From Nocardioides sp. Root240 (GTDB lineage: Bacteria; Actinomycetota; Actinomycetes; Propionibacteriales; Nocardioidaceae), in assembly GCF_001428825.1 (NCBI RefSeq), contig NZ_LMIT01000002.1, positions 131,124 through 164,221 of the forward strand: DNA of 33,098 nucleotides. The letters run 5' to 3'. A program made the position numbers and the translations under genes. Of this stretch, positions 1 to 6,711 are shown piece after piece. The notes under the pieces are model-generated. The model was not told the origin of the DNA, did not search any database, and saw nothing but the letters and a program-made list of their open reading frames with translations. Each line of letters begins with the position of its first letter. The first letter of the stretch is position 1.

Positions 1-762
1 GGTCCTGGTGCCCGTGTCGGGCAGGCCCGTGATGCGGGCGAGGAGGTGGTCGGCGGCGATCTGTCCGCGGCTGCGCTCGTCGCCTGCTGCCTTGGCGGCA
101 TCGGCTTCGCGGGTCAGGGTGGCGTAGGCGGCGACGCCCTGGGCCATCGGGACCAGGGCGGTGAGGTAGGCCATCGTGTCCGGCGCCGGCCGCAGCGAGA
201 CCCGTCGTTCGGACTCGGCCCGTCGGTTCCGCTTCGCCACGGCAGCGGGGTCGAGGGCCGCGACCCGACGACGCACCAGGACCGCGAGCTCCCGGGTGCC
301 GACGCCGTGCAGCGCCGACGGGTCGGCGCAGAGCTCTTCGTCGACGGCGACACGGAGATCCTTGTCGAGGCAGCCGGTCTCCCGGGCCAGGAGGACCGCG
401 CGGAACTCGTTGAGCGTGCCGTCGCGCAGCCGGTCCAGGGTGTGCGGCATCTCCGCCGTCAGGACCTTCGCCAACCCGAGGAGCGACTGTCCTCGATGGG
501 CCGACTCCTTGCGCGCGAGCGCGACTTCACCGGCGACCCCGCGCCCCTGCAACCGCGCCGGCACGCCGCGTGCGGCTTCGTCGGCACGGCGGGCGGCGTC
601 GTAGTGCACCGCAGCCTCGGCCTGCACCGCGCGGGCGGTCGAGGTCAGCTCCTCGAGGGCCGCGATCAGGTCGATCAGCTGGGCCGCGTCGCCCTCGCAA
701 CCGCGGGCGAGCTGGTCGCGCCAGGTGGCGACCAGCTCGGCGGTGGCGAGGGGGTGTTTCAT
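1..762 (-). CDS. 13E12-repeat family protein (DUF222), HNH-endonuclease type, C-terminus cut by window edge
   Basis: The reverse frame is open from ATG at 762 to base 1 (254 codons) and has no stop, so the gene continues beyond the window. The visible part is a helical, Arg/Ala/Glu-rich DUF222 domain: it begins MKHPLATAELVATWRDQLA and includes SRGQIAADHLLARITGLP, wording typical of the actinobacterial 13E12 repeat family. Members normally end in an HNH nuclease domain, which is not visible here. I chose the ATG at 762 because a -10 hexamer (TACCAT) ends six bases before it, giving a leaderless start; an in-frame ATG at 777 lies upstream of that -10 and touches the LexA box. A LexA box in the promoter implies DNA-damage induction, as known for several mycobacterial 13E12 genes. 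These genes are usually multicopy and their cellular job is not established. Confidence 0.88.
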   Translation of the reverse strand, partial: MKHPLATAELVATWRDQLARGCEGDAAQLIDLIAALEELTSTARAVQAEAAVHYDAARRADEAARGVPARLQGRGVAGEVALARKESAHRGQSLLGLAKVLTAEMPHTLDRLRDGTLNEFRAVLLARETGCLDKDLRVAVDEELCADPSALHGVGTRELAVLVRRRVAALDPAAVAKRNRRAESERRVSLRPAPDTMAYLTALVPMAQGVAAYATLTREADAAKAAGDERSRGQIAADHLLARITGLPDTGTRT

Positions 763-768
763 GGACCC

Positions 769-797
769 ATGGTACATCGAACACCTGTTCGAATCAA
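769..797 (-). promoter_or_regulatory. SOS-regulated promoter of the DUF222/HNH gene
   Basis: Read on the reverse strand, TTGATT (797-792) is followed after exactly 17 bases by TACCAT (774-769), then six bases, then ATG at 762. This is a sigma70-like -35/-10 pair feeding a leaderless transcript. The spacer is filled by the LexA box, so bound repressor would occlude RNA polymerase directly. Confidence 0.7.
777..792. promoter_or_regulatory. LexA (SOS) box, perfect palindrome
   Basis: TCGAACACCTGTTCGA matches the actinobacterial SOS consensus TCGAAC-N4-GTTCGA in all twelve specified positions. It lies between the -35 and -10 of the DUF222/HNH gene. Confidence 0.88.
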
Positions 798-828
798 GCG
801 TGGATTGCCGAGTTTCCCCTTATTTCTA

Positions 829-849
829 GAGGGTTTCAGCGAACCCCTC
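829..849. repeat. Hairpin, possible terminator
   Basis: GAGGGTTTC (829-837), a three-base loop, then GAACCCCTC (841-849): nine-base arms with one mismatch. It lies between the 5' region of the DUF222/HNH gene and the 3' end of the exonuclease gene. On the reverse strand the bases after it are A/T-rich but there is no clear U tract, so terminator function for the exonuclease transcript is only a guess. Confidence 0.4.
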
Positions 850-903
850 CGAACCGCAACCCGACGCGCGAACCCAGCCGTCCGCCCAGCCTTCTCGTCG
901 CTG

Positions 904-917
904 CCGCTTGAAAGCGG
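904..917. repeat. Perfect 14-base inverted repeat
   Basis: CCGCTT-GA-AAGCGG. The arms are exact and the two-base centre is too small for an RNA hairpin, so it may be a protein-binding palindrome rather than a terminator. No partner gene is evident. Confidence 0.35.
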
Positions 918-968
918 AACCGACGACCGAGGCGAGCCGAAGGGGAGGATCCCAGCACCATGGCCAGA

Positions 969-1008
969 GGTTTCGAGGCTCGGCGCCAGGGCGCCTCGCA
1001 CCTCAACC
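969..1008. repeat. Quasi-palindromic GGTT..AACC element, probably a dispersed actinobacterial repeat
   Basis: The 40 bases start GGTTTCGAGG and end CCTCAACC, with an inner GGCGCC / GGCGCC pair, giving a long imperfect hairpin. Elements bounded by GGTTGAGG and CGAAACC (reverse-strand reading) are, as I recall, scattered in many copies through genomes of Nocardioides and related genera, often beside 13E12/HNH genes. Only one copy is in this window, so dispersal cannot be shown here. Confidence 0.5.
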
Positions 1009-1073
1009 ACCGGAGCCGCCGGTCGCAGCGTGACGTCCTCGACCGACGGAACCCGACGGAGGGGCCCAACGCC

Positions 1074-2078
1074 TCAGTCGCGCCCGTACGACGCCGGCTC
1101 GCCGGTGAGTACCCGCAGCGCGAGGGCGGTCGTGGACGCCATGTCGAGGTGCCCCACCACCCGCTCGACGCGCTCGATGTCGAGCGGCAGCAGGCCCGGT
1201 GTGCCGGGGATGTCGGGGGTCAGCCCGAGGTCGAGGTCGGTGCGCCCGGCCATCAGCTGCAGGTTGAACTCGTAGCGGCGGCGGGCGTCGGGTGCCTGCA
1301 GGCGGCTGAGGGTCGAGGCGCTGATCCGGCGGGCGCCGGTCTCCTCGCTCCAGGAGTCGAGCGCGGCGACCAGCGCCGCACCCTCGTTGTGCTCGATGTC
1401 GGCCCAGACCGCCTGCATGGAGCCCATGTGGCTGAGCAGGATGGCCGCGGTCTTCTCGCCGATGCCCTGCACGCCGGGCAGGTTGTCGCTGGAGTCGCCG
1501 CGCACGGCCGCGAACTCGAGGTAGCGCTCCGCCGGCACGCCGTACATGGTCTCGAGGGCCTTGGACGTCAGCAGCGGCGAGCCGTTGATGCCGCCGTCGA
1601 TCAGCCGCAGCACCCTGGTGTGCTCGCTGATGTGGGCGAAGGAGTCGCGGTCGGAGGTGATCACGACGCAGTCCCAGCCGTTCTCGCCGGCCCAGGTCGC
1701 GGCCGAGGCGTTCACGTCGTCGGCCTCGAGACCCGGCGGCGTGAGCGTCGCGAGCCCGAGCGCGTCGAGCAGCGCCCCGGCCCGGTCGAGCTGGTCGACG
1801 AGGTCCGGGTCCTTCTCGGCCCGCCCGGCCTTGTAGTCGGGGTACAGGTCCCGCCGGTACGACGCCACGCGGTCGTCGAGCCCGAAGATCACCGCGTCGG
1901 GGGCGAACTGGTCGATCGACTCGATGATCTGGCGCAGCATGCCGTGCAGCGCCCACGCCGGCCGTCCGCCGCGGTCGCGGTGCCGGGTGTGCGCCCGCGC
2001 GTGGTGGTGGCGGTGCAGCAGCGACGGCGCGTCGACGGCGAGCAGCAGCTTGCGGGGGCGGCCGGGACGGGCGTGCAT
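1074..2078 (-). CDS. Stand-alone 5'-3' exonuclease (PolA N-terminal / FEN family)
   Basis: 334 residues. This is the metal-dependent 5' nuclease fold of DNA polymerase I without the polymerase, a form common in Actinobacteria; it would remove 5' flaps or RNA primers. The N-terminal LLLAVDAP supplies the first metal Asp (about D16). DDRVASYRRDLYPDYKAGR (68-86) is the helical-arch signature, GLEADDVNA (117-125) gives the acidic ADD cluster, TSDRDSF (141-147) the next acidic motif, and GDSSDNLPGVQGIGEKTA (194-211) the H3TH DNA-binding turn. I chose ATG 2078 because family similarity starts there; the frame is open further upstream without homology. The start overlaps by one base (TGATG) the stop of a possible 24-codon ORF that carries the promoter. 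The gene is divergent from the GH114-like gene. Confidence 0.9.
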   Translation of the reverse strand: MHARPGRPRKLLLAVDAPSLLHRHHHARAHTRHRDRGGRPAWALHGMLRQIIESIDQFAPDAVIFGLDDRVASYRRDLYPDYKAGRAEKDPDLVDQLDRAGALLDALGLATLTPPGLEADDVNASAATWAGENGWDCVVITSDRDSFAHISEHTRVLRLIDGGINGSPLLTSKALETMYGVPAERYLEFAAVRGDSSDNLPGVQGIGEKTAAILLSHMGSMQAVWADIEHNEGAALVAALDSWSEETGARRISASTLSRLQAPDARRRYEFNLQLMAGRTDLDLGLTPDIPGTPGLLPLDIERVERVVGHLDMASTTALALRVLTGEPASYGRD

Positions 2079-2152
2079 CAGCTCTCGGGTGCGTTGAGGG
2101 GCGAGTCCTTGCGGGGCAACCGGTCGGAGCGCGGCTCGGCCAGGCTGTCCAC
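2078..2152 (-). CDS. Possible leaderless 24-residue leader ORF coupled to the exonuclease
   Basis: On the reverse strand TACGCT (2164-2159) is followed by six bases and a GTG (2152), the same -10/start geometry as other leaderless genes here. The GTG opens a 24-codon frame, hydrophilic and rich in Arg, Pro and Ser, starting MDSLAEPRSD and ending SPLNAPES. Its TGA overlaps the exonuclease ATG as TGATG, so translation of the main gene may be coupled by re-initiation. The frame differs from that of the exonuclease, so it is not an N-terminal extension. It could also be a chance open frame in the leader. Confidence 0.45.
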   Translation of the reverse strand: MDSLAEPRSDRLPRKDSPLNAPES

Positions 2153-2164
2153 GGCACGAGCGTA
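2153..2164 (-). promoter_or_regulatory. -10 element of the exonuclease transcription unit
   Basis: TACGCT (2164-2159) fits TANNNT and stands six bases before GTG 2152. No good -35 hexamer was found 16-18 bases upstream. Confidence 0.45.
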
Positions 2165-2187
2165 GGACCCCGGGGCACACTGGGCGG

Positions 2188-2928
2188 GTGATCTCGGCCC
2201 TCGTCCTGTCCGTCGTCCTCGCGCTGGCGCCCACCGTCACCCCGCCACCGGGCGGCGGCGACGTGGACTACCAGCTCGGGGGAGCGGTGCGGCCCGACCC
2301 CCGGGTCGAGATCGTGGTCCGCGACCGCAACGCCGCACCGGCCCGCGGGCGTTACAACGTCTGCTACGTCAACGGCTTCCAGACCCAGCCGGACGAGGCG
2401 CGCTTCTGGCGCCAGCGCTGGAGCCTGGTCCTCAAGCGGGGCGGCCGCCCGGTGCTCGACGAGGCGTGGGGCGAGTGGCTCCTCGACATCCGTACGCCGA
2501 CGAAGCGGGCTGCGCTCGCCCGGATCGTCGGGCGCTGGATCGACGGCTGCGCCCGCAACGGCTACGACGCCGTCGAGCTCGACAACCTCGACTCGTGGTC
2601 GCGCAGCCACGGTCTCGTCACCCGCGCGCAGGCGAAGGCCTTCGCGCGGCTCCTCGTCCGGCGGGCGCACGCCGACGGCCTGGCCGTCGGCCAGAAGAAC
2701 TGGCCCGAGCTCGACGGGACCACGTTGGGCTTCGACTTCGCGGTGGCCGAGGAGTGTGGGCGGTACGCCGAGTGCGGGCGCTACCGGGCGTCGTACGGCA
2801 ACCGGGTGCTGGTGATCGAGTATCGGCGCACCGACTTCCAGCGGGCGTGCGCGCGGTGGGGCGCCCAACTGGGGATCGTGCTGCGCGACCGCGCGTTGTC
2901 GCCGCGCGGCGTGCGCTCGTGGTGCTGA
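2188..2928 (+). CDS. Secreted endo-alpha-1,4-polygalactosaminidase-like protein (GH114 family)
   Basis: 246 residues from GTG 2188. The N-terminus (MISALVLSVVLALAPTVTPP) is a short export signal with little positive charge. The mature part follows the GH114 TIM-barrel pattern: DYQLGG near residue 28, YNVCYVNGFQTQPDEARFW, DIRTPTKRAALARIVGRWID, then NGYDAVELDNLDSW with the conserved acidic residues, VGQKNWPEL, AEECGRYAECGRY and VLVIEY. Family members cleave or bind galactosamine-containing polysaccharides, but many bacterial homologues are untested. The length is typical of the stand-alone domain. A weak -10-like CACACT (2176-2181) lies six bases before the GTG. It is followed after 26 bases by the zinc-finger gene, which has its own -10, so it is probably monocistronic. 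The exact substrate is unknown. Confidence 0.78.
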   Translation: MISALVLSVVLALAPTVTPPPGGGDVDYQLGGAVRPDPRVEIVVRDRNAAPARGRYNVCYVNGFQTQPDEARFWRQRWSLVLKRGGRPVLDEAWGEWLLDIRTPTKRAALARIVGRWIDGCARNGYDAVELDNLDSWSRSHGLVTRAQAKAFARLLVRRAHADGLAVGQKNWPELDGTTLGFDFAVAEECGRYAECGRYRASYGNRVLVIEYRRTDFQRACARWGAQLGIVLRDRALSPRGVRSWC

Positions 2929-2942
2929 GCCGTTCCGCGCAC

Positions 2943-2954
2943 TAGCGTCGGGTC
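2943..2954 (+). promoter_or_regulatory. -10 element of a leaderless transcript
   Basis: TAGCGT (2943-2948), then six bases, then ATG at 2955. No ribosome-binding sequence is present, consistent with initiation at the start codon. Confidence 0.55.
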
Positions 2955-3311
2955 ATGAGCGACGACCAGATCGACGTCCAGATCGACGTGGAGGCCACGC
3001 CGAGCGGCACCGGGTGCGCGGAGTGCACCGCGGCCGGCGGCTGGTGGGTCCACCTGCGGCGCTGTGCGGCGTGCGGGCACGTCGGCTGCTGCGACAGCTC
3101 GCCCGAGCAGCACGCGACCGCGCACTTCCGCGAGACCGGGCACCGGCTGATCCGGTCGTTCGAGCCGGGGGAGGACTGGTTCTGGGACTTCGAGGCGCAG
3201 GACTACTACGCCGGGCCCGAGCTCGCGCCGCCCCTCGCGCACCCGGAGGACCAGCCGACGCCCGGCCCGCGCGGCGCCGTACCGCTGAACTGGCGGGAGC
3301 TGATCCACTGA
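2955..3311 (+). CDS. UBP-type zinc finger protein
   Basis: 118 residues, nearly all one ZnF-UBP domain. Candidate zinc ligands are C21 and C24 (CAEC), C37 and C40 (CAAC), C45, H53, H57 and H63, in the order of the ubiquitin-carboxyl-terminal-hydrolase zinc finger. The following FEPGEDWFWDF segment, with aromatic and acidic residues, is also typical. In eukaryotes the domain binds free ubiquitin C-termini; actinobacterial stand-alone copies are common but their ligand is not established. The TGA overlaps the next ATG (TGATG), so the protein is translationally coupled to the PlsC-like acyltransferase. Expression probably starts from the -10 at 2943 without a leader. Confidence 0.85.
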   Translation: MSDDQIDVQIDVEATPSGTGCAECTAAGGWWVHLRRCAACGHVGCCDSSPEQHATAHFRETGHRLIRSFEPGEDWFWDFEAQDYYAGPELAPPLAHPEDQPTPGPRGAVPLNWRELIH

Positions 3312-4033
3312 TGGCCACGACCAACGAGGAGGCCCACCGGATCGCCCGCGAGGAGGGCGTCAGCGGGCCGCTCTACCTGGTCGTGAAGTACCTCGCCGCC
3401 ATCGTCTTCCGCATCCTCTGCGGCTTCACCGCGACCGGCAAGGAGAACGTCCCGAAGAAGGGGCCGGTCGTCATCGTGCCCAACCACAAGAGCTTCTGGG
3501 ACCCGTTCTTCGTGGCGATCGTGCTGCGCCGGCCGGTCCACTTCATGGGCAAGGCCGAGCACTTCGAGGGCCCGATGGCGCGGATCTTCCTGCGCCTGGG
3601 TGCCTTCCCGGTACGACGCGGCGCGTCCGACGAGGAGGCGCTCGAGACCTCGCGGGCGATCCTGCGCCGCGGCGACGCCCTCGCACTCTTCCCCGAGGGC
3701 ACGCGGGTCCGCGAGGAGGGCCTCGGTGCGCCCAAGCGCGGCGCCGCCCGGCTCGCCATCGAGGCCGGCGCCCCGATCGTCCCCGCGACGATCACCGGTA
3801 CCGAGAAGCGCCGCTGGCCGCTGCCGCGCCGGGTGCGGATCGTGTTCGGCACGCCTGTCTCGGTCGAGGGTCTGGAGGCCACGCCCGAGGACGCCGCCTC
3901 GGCGATCGGTGCCGCCTGGCCGCAGGTCACCGAGGAGTACACGCGCTGGCAGAACCGTCCCGGCGTGATCGCCGCCGGGGCAGCCGCACTGGGTCTCGGG
4001 GCGTGGCTCGGCTGGCGGCGTCGGGGCCGCTAG
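3311..4033 (+). CDS. 1-acyl-sn-glycerol-3-phosphate acyltransferase (PlsC family)
   Basis: 240 residues. It should transfer an acyl group to lysophosphatidic acid or a related lysolipid at the inner face of the membrane. NHKSFWD (58-64) is the catalytic H-x4-D motif (H59, D64) and LFPEGTR (126-132) the glycerophosphate-binding motif. Between them lie MGKAEHF and FPVRRG, both standard for the family. A hydrophobic segment at about 20-38 and a C-terminal one (AAGAAALGLGAWLGW) before a basic tail suggest membrane association. The ATG overlaps the stop of the zinc-finger gene. Its TAG stop overlaps the TAG stop of the opposing FN3 gene as the palindrome CTAG (4030-4033), leaving no room for a terminator. 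Confidence 0.92.
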   Translation: MATTNEEAHRIAREEGVSGPLYLVVKYLAAIVFRILCGFTATGKENVPKKGPVVIVPNHKSFWDPFFVAIVLRRPVHFMGKAEHFEGPMARIFLRLGAFPVRRGASDEEALETSRAILRRGDALALFPEGTRVREEGLGAPKRGAARLAIEAGAPIVPATITGTEKRRWPLPRRVRIVFGTPVSVEGLEATPEDAASAIGAAWPQVTEEYTRWQNRPGVIAAGAAALGLGAWLGWRRRGR

Positions 4034-6150
4034 GGCGCGTTCGTCACGGAGATGTTGACGACCCGGTCGGCGAGCCCGGCCGAGGACAGGGTGACGCTCG
4101 TGCCGCCCTTGGCCGTTCCGGTGATGCTGAGGGCCTGGGGCACGTTCCAGTCATCGGGGCCGAACACCAGGGGCTCGGCCGGCACCGAGGCCCGGGCGGG
4201 CGAGGGGTCCGCGGTCGCCAGGACCGTCACCGTCCCGGCCGGCTTCCGGTCGAGGCTGACCAGGACGGAGGTGTCCGTCGTGCCGAGGGGGATGGCGACG
4301 TCCGAGCTGCTGACGACGATGGCGGGGACGTCGTTGTCGGTGACGTCCACGGCGGTCGTCGTCTGCAGGCCGCCCAGCGCGGTCGCGGTCAGCACGACGT
4401 GCTCGCCGACGGCGTTGGCGTCCTGGACGGCGCTGATCTCGGCGTCGACCGACAGGGATCCGGCGGGGATCGTGACCGGGGACTCGACCGCCACGGCCGG
4501 GCTGTCCGACGCAAGTGTCACGACGACGTCCGTCGTCGACACGACGCCGATGGACACCGCGACGGTCGCCGAGGCCCCGCCCTCGGTGAGGGCGGTGGGT
4601 CCGGTCGGCAGGGTGAGGGACTGGTCGGCACCGGTCGTGATCGACGTCGTGCGCGGCGCCCCCGTGCCCCCGCCGTGCGGCACCACCTTGTAGGTGTAGT
4701 CCGTCGCCGCCACGGTGCTGGCGTCGGCGTACTGCGTGTCGGTCACTCCGGTGGCCAGGGACGCGTAGTCCCCGTCGGCGGCCTTGCGCAGCACGTCGTA
4801 GGAGGTGGCGAGTCCGTTGTCCGGCTGGTCCCAGTCCACGACGACCGTGCGCGTCGCACCGGCGGTCGACTGCGTCGCGACCAGTCCGGTCACCGGGCCG
4901 GTGATCGGTCCGACGGGATCGGTCCAGGGGCTGCAGTCCGCGTCCGTGGGGCCGTTGCAGGCGCGCAGCCTGATCTGGTGGTCGAGCGCGAAGGCGCCGA
5001 CGATCGCACTGGTCTGGCTGGGGTCGGAGTAGGTGAAGGTCGGGTACGGGGGCGGCGTGGCCTGGTTCCAGTACTCGGCCACGTAGCGGGTCAGCGGCTT
5101 GCCGCCGTCGCTGACCGGCGGCTGCCAGGACAGGCGGTGGTCGCCCGCGACCTCGTCCCAGTTGAGCGCGAGGCTCCGCGGCGAGGGCGGCGGACCGACC
5201 GGCGCCCCGGGCGCGATCTCGGTGGCGAGTCCGGGGCCGAGCTTGGTGAAGCCGGTCAGTGCGCTGACCCGGAAGGTGTAGTCGATGCCGTTCGTCAGGT
5301 CGTCCACGACCCAGGGCGACTGTGCCGTGCTGCTGTCGGTCGCCCAGGTGTCCCCGCCGTCGTCACTGACCTCGACGAGGTAGGCCGTCGCGGCCGGGAC
5401 GCCCAGCGCGACGTTCGAGGCCGGCGCCGTCCACGTCAGCTGCACCTGGCCGCTGCTGACGGTCGCGGCGAGGCCGGTCACGGCGCCTGGTGTCGTGTAG
5501 ACGCGGTACGGCCCGGCGCCGGTGGTGGCGCCGTACCCGGCCGCGTTGTGGGCACGCACCTGGAGCCAGTACCGGGTGCCGAGGTTCAGGGGGACCAGGA
5601 AGGGCGATGCCTGGCTGGGCAGCGCCGACGTGGTGGCTCCGGTCCAGGTCGATCCGTCGGTCGACCACTCGACGCGGTAGCCGTCGACCGAGGCTCCGCC
5701 GTTGCTCGACGGCGCCGACCAGTACACGCCGAGAGCACCGGGGTGCACGTCGGCCTCGAGGAGGCGCGGCGAGGACGGCACCGTGCGCGGCACCGCGCTC
5801 ACCTGGGGGCTCGTCGGGCCCCAGCCGACCCCGTTGCGCGCCATCACGCGGTAGTAGAAGCGCGCTCCGTTGACCAGCCCGGTCTCGGTCCAGGCCCGGG
5901 CGGCGGCGCCGGTGTACTTCACCGTCACCCACGGGGCCGTCGTCGTGTTGCGCCGCTGCACGGCGTAGGCGTTGATCCGGGAGCCGCCGGTGGAGGCCGG
6001 CGCGGCCCAGGTCACCTTGACCGCCTTGTTCAGCGGGGTCGCCTTCACGGCGCGGGGAGCGGAGGGCTTGGTGGCCGCAGCGACCGGGCCGGCGTGGAAC
6101 AGCACCGTCGCCATCAGGACAGCGGCCAGCACACGAGCGAGCAACCTCAT
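4030..6150 (-). CDS. Secreted fibronectin type III / Calx-beta-like multidomain protein
   Basis: 706 residues. A signal peptide (basic MRLLAR, hydrophobic VLAAVLMATVLFHA, AxA-like cleavage near 24-26) is followed by five FN3 repeats at about 30-121, 125-219, 220-315, 320-415 and 418-508, each with the VTW/LTW and YxVxxxN/Y strand pattern. Two Calx-beta-like modules follow (about 510-607 and 608-706). No catalytic domain, LPxTG sorting signal or C-terminal membrane helix is visible, so it is probably released or loosely wall-bound and may bind carbohydrate or protein outside the cell. I chose ATG 6150 because GGAG lies at a normal distance (TTGGAGTCCGCG-ATG) and the signal peptide begins there; an in-frame GTG at 6177 lacks this. 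A TAGGTT hexamer (6201-6196) may be its -10. Confidence 0.87.
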   Translation of the reverse strand: MRLLARVLAAVLMATVLFHAGPVAAATKPSAPRAVKATPLNKAVKVTWAAPASTGGSRINAYAVQRRNTTTAPWVTVKYTGAAARAWTETGLVNGARFYYRVMARNGVGWGPTSPQVSAVPRTVPSSPRLLEADVHPGALGVYWSAPSSNGGASVDGYRVEWSTDGSTWTGATTSALPSQASPFLVPLNLGTRYWLQVRAHNAAGYGATTGAGPYRVYTTPGAVTGLAATVSSGQVQLTWTAPASNVALGVPAATAYLVEVSDDGGDTWATDSSTAQSPWVVDDLTNGIDYTFRVSALTGFTKLGPGLATEIAPGAPVGPPPSPRSLALNWDEVAGDHRLSWQPPVSDGGKPLTRYVAEYWNQATPPPYPTFTYSDPSQTSAIVGAFALDHQIRLRACNGPTDADCSPWTDPVGPITGPVTGLVATQSTAGATRTVVVDWDQPDNGLATSYDVLRKAADGDYASLATGVTDTQYADASTVAATDYTYKVVPHGGGTGAPRTTSITTGADQSLTLPTGPTALTEGGASATVAVSIGVVSTTDVVVTLASDSPAVAVESPVTIPAGSLSVDAEISAVQDANAVGEHVVLTATALGGLQTTTAVDVTDNDVPAIVVSSSDVAIPLGTTDTSVLVSLDRKPAGTVTVLATADPSPARASVPAEPLVFGPDDWNVPQALSITGTAKGGTSVTLSSAGLADRVVNISVTNAP

Positions 6151-6179
6151 CGCGGACTCCAACTCCTTCGGTGACACCC

Positions 6180-6200
6180 CGGAACCTCTTCTCGGAACCT
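6180..6200. repeat. Tandem CGGAACCT direct repeat upstream of the FN3 gene
   Basis: CGGAACCT occurs at 6180-6187 and again at 6193-6200, 13 bases apart, overlapping the possible -10 (TAGGTT on the reverse strand) of the FN3 gene. It may be a regulator site; the regulator is unknown. Confidence 0.35.
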
Positions 6201-6256
6201 AGTCCAGTCGGCGCCACGCCGCGGGGGATCGCTGCAACCCGGCAGCGCGGATGCCC

Positions 6257-6269
6257 TACCCTTTCGAAC
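6257..6269 (+). promoter_or_regulatory. -10 element of a leaderless, LexA-controlled transcript
   Basis: TACCCT (6257-6262) lies seven bases before ATG 6270. There is no Shine-Dalgarno sequence, and the LexA box covers the expected transcription start. Confidence 0.55.
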
Positions 6270-6279
6270 ATGCGTTCGG
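6264..6279. promoter_or_regulatory. LexA (SOS) box overlapping a start codon
   Basis: TCGAACATGCGTTCGG matches TCGAAC-N4-GTTCGA in eleven of twelve specified positions; the last base differs. The ATG of the small downstream gene lies inside the N4 spacer. Confidence 0.75.
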
Positions 6280-6701
6280 AGCGAGCTGGCGACGGGCAGG
6301 CCTGCCTGCCGCTCGACCTCCCGGCGCCCGCCCCGGCCCCCGCCCCGGTACGCCGCCCGCGGGCCGCCCGCGCCGAGGACCGCCTGCGCCACCGCCTGTC
6401 TGTCGACACCCTCGCCTCCCGCGGCCTGCCGGCCGGCACCGAGGTCGCCGTCCGCGCCGGCGGCCGTCGCCCGCTGCGCGGTGACCTGGTGCTGGCGAGG
6501 TCGGGGGAGCAGGCCGTCGTCGGGGTCTACGACGTCCGTTTCGGCCGTCCCGTGCTGCGCTGGGACCGCGGCGGGTTGTGGTTGGGGCCGACCTGGGACG
6601 TGGTCGGCGTCGTCACCGCCGCCGCGCCGCCCCTGGTGGCCGCGCCGGCGTTCACGGACCGGACATCTGCCGATCAGCCGGGCGTCGTACCGGACCCCTA
6701 G
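6270..6701 (+). CDS. Small unknown protein under a LexA box, with a possible sliding-clamp peptide
   Basis: 143 residues; I do not recognise a named family. Residues 10-17 read QACLPLDL, which resembles the sliding-clamp-binding peptide of Hda-type proteins (QLSLPL). A Pro/Ala linker (18-29) and a basic stretch (28-44) follow. The globular part (about 45-120) has the strand pattern GDLVLARSGEQAVVG...VLRWDRGGLWLGPTWDVVGVV, which recalls the beta fold of LexA/S24 peptidases, but no catalytic Ser/Lys pair is apparent. ATG 6270 is chosen because a -10 sits seven bases before it and the LexA box covers it; the frame upstream of it has no promoter or similarity. The SOS link is direct sequence evidence; clamp binding and the fold are inference. 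Confidence 0.68.
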   Translation: MRSERAGDGQACLPLDLPAPAPAPAPVRRPRAARAEDRLRHRLSVDTLASRGLPAGTEVAVRAGGRRPLRGDLVLARSGEQAVVGVYDVRFGRPVLRWDRGGLWLGPTWDVVGVVTAAAPPLVAAPAFTDRTSADQPGVVPDP

Positions 6702-6711
6702 CGTCCGGCCC
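6699..6711 (+). promoter_or_regulatory. -10 element of a leaderless transcript
   Basis: TAGCGT (6699-6704) begins with the stop codon of the preceding gene and stands seven bases before ATG 6712. No ribosome site is visible. Confidence 0.5.

Larger units (their letters stand above)
763..1073. other. Intergenic stretch of about 310 bp with regulatory DNA and three hairpins, no supported gene
   Basis: The region between the DUF222/HNH gene and the 3' end of the exonuclease gene holds the LexA-controlled promoter and three inverted repeats (829-849, 904-917, 969-1008), listed separately. Open frames crossing it lack ribosome sites and recognisable protein sequence. Confidence 0.6.

Noticed and set aside
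4003..6174. Open frame of about 723 codons on the plus strand opposite the FN3 gene
   Set aside because: The reverse strand has a signal peptide, ribosome site and five FN3 repeats; the plus frame gives a Gly/Arg/Val-rich sequence without domains.
6180..6200. GGAAC as the -35 of an ECF sigma factor promoter
   Set aside because: No matching -10 (such as CGTC or GTT) at 16-18 bases was found on the plus strand; kept only as a direct repeat.
6171..6269. Longer N-terminus for the LexA-boxed small protein
   Set aside because: The extension has no ribosome site, overlaps the upstream region of the opposing FN3 gene, and would place the -10 and LexA box inside the coding sequence.
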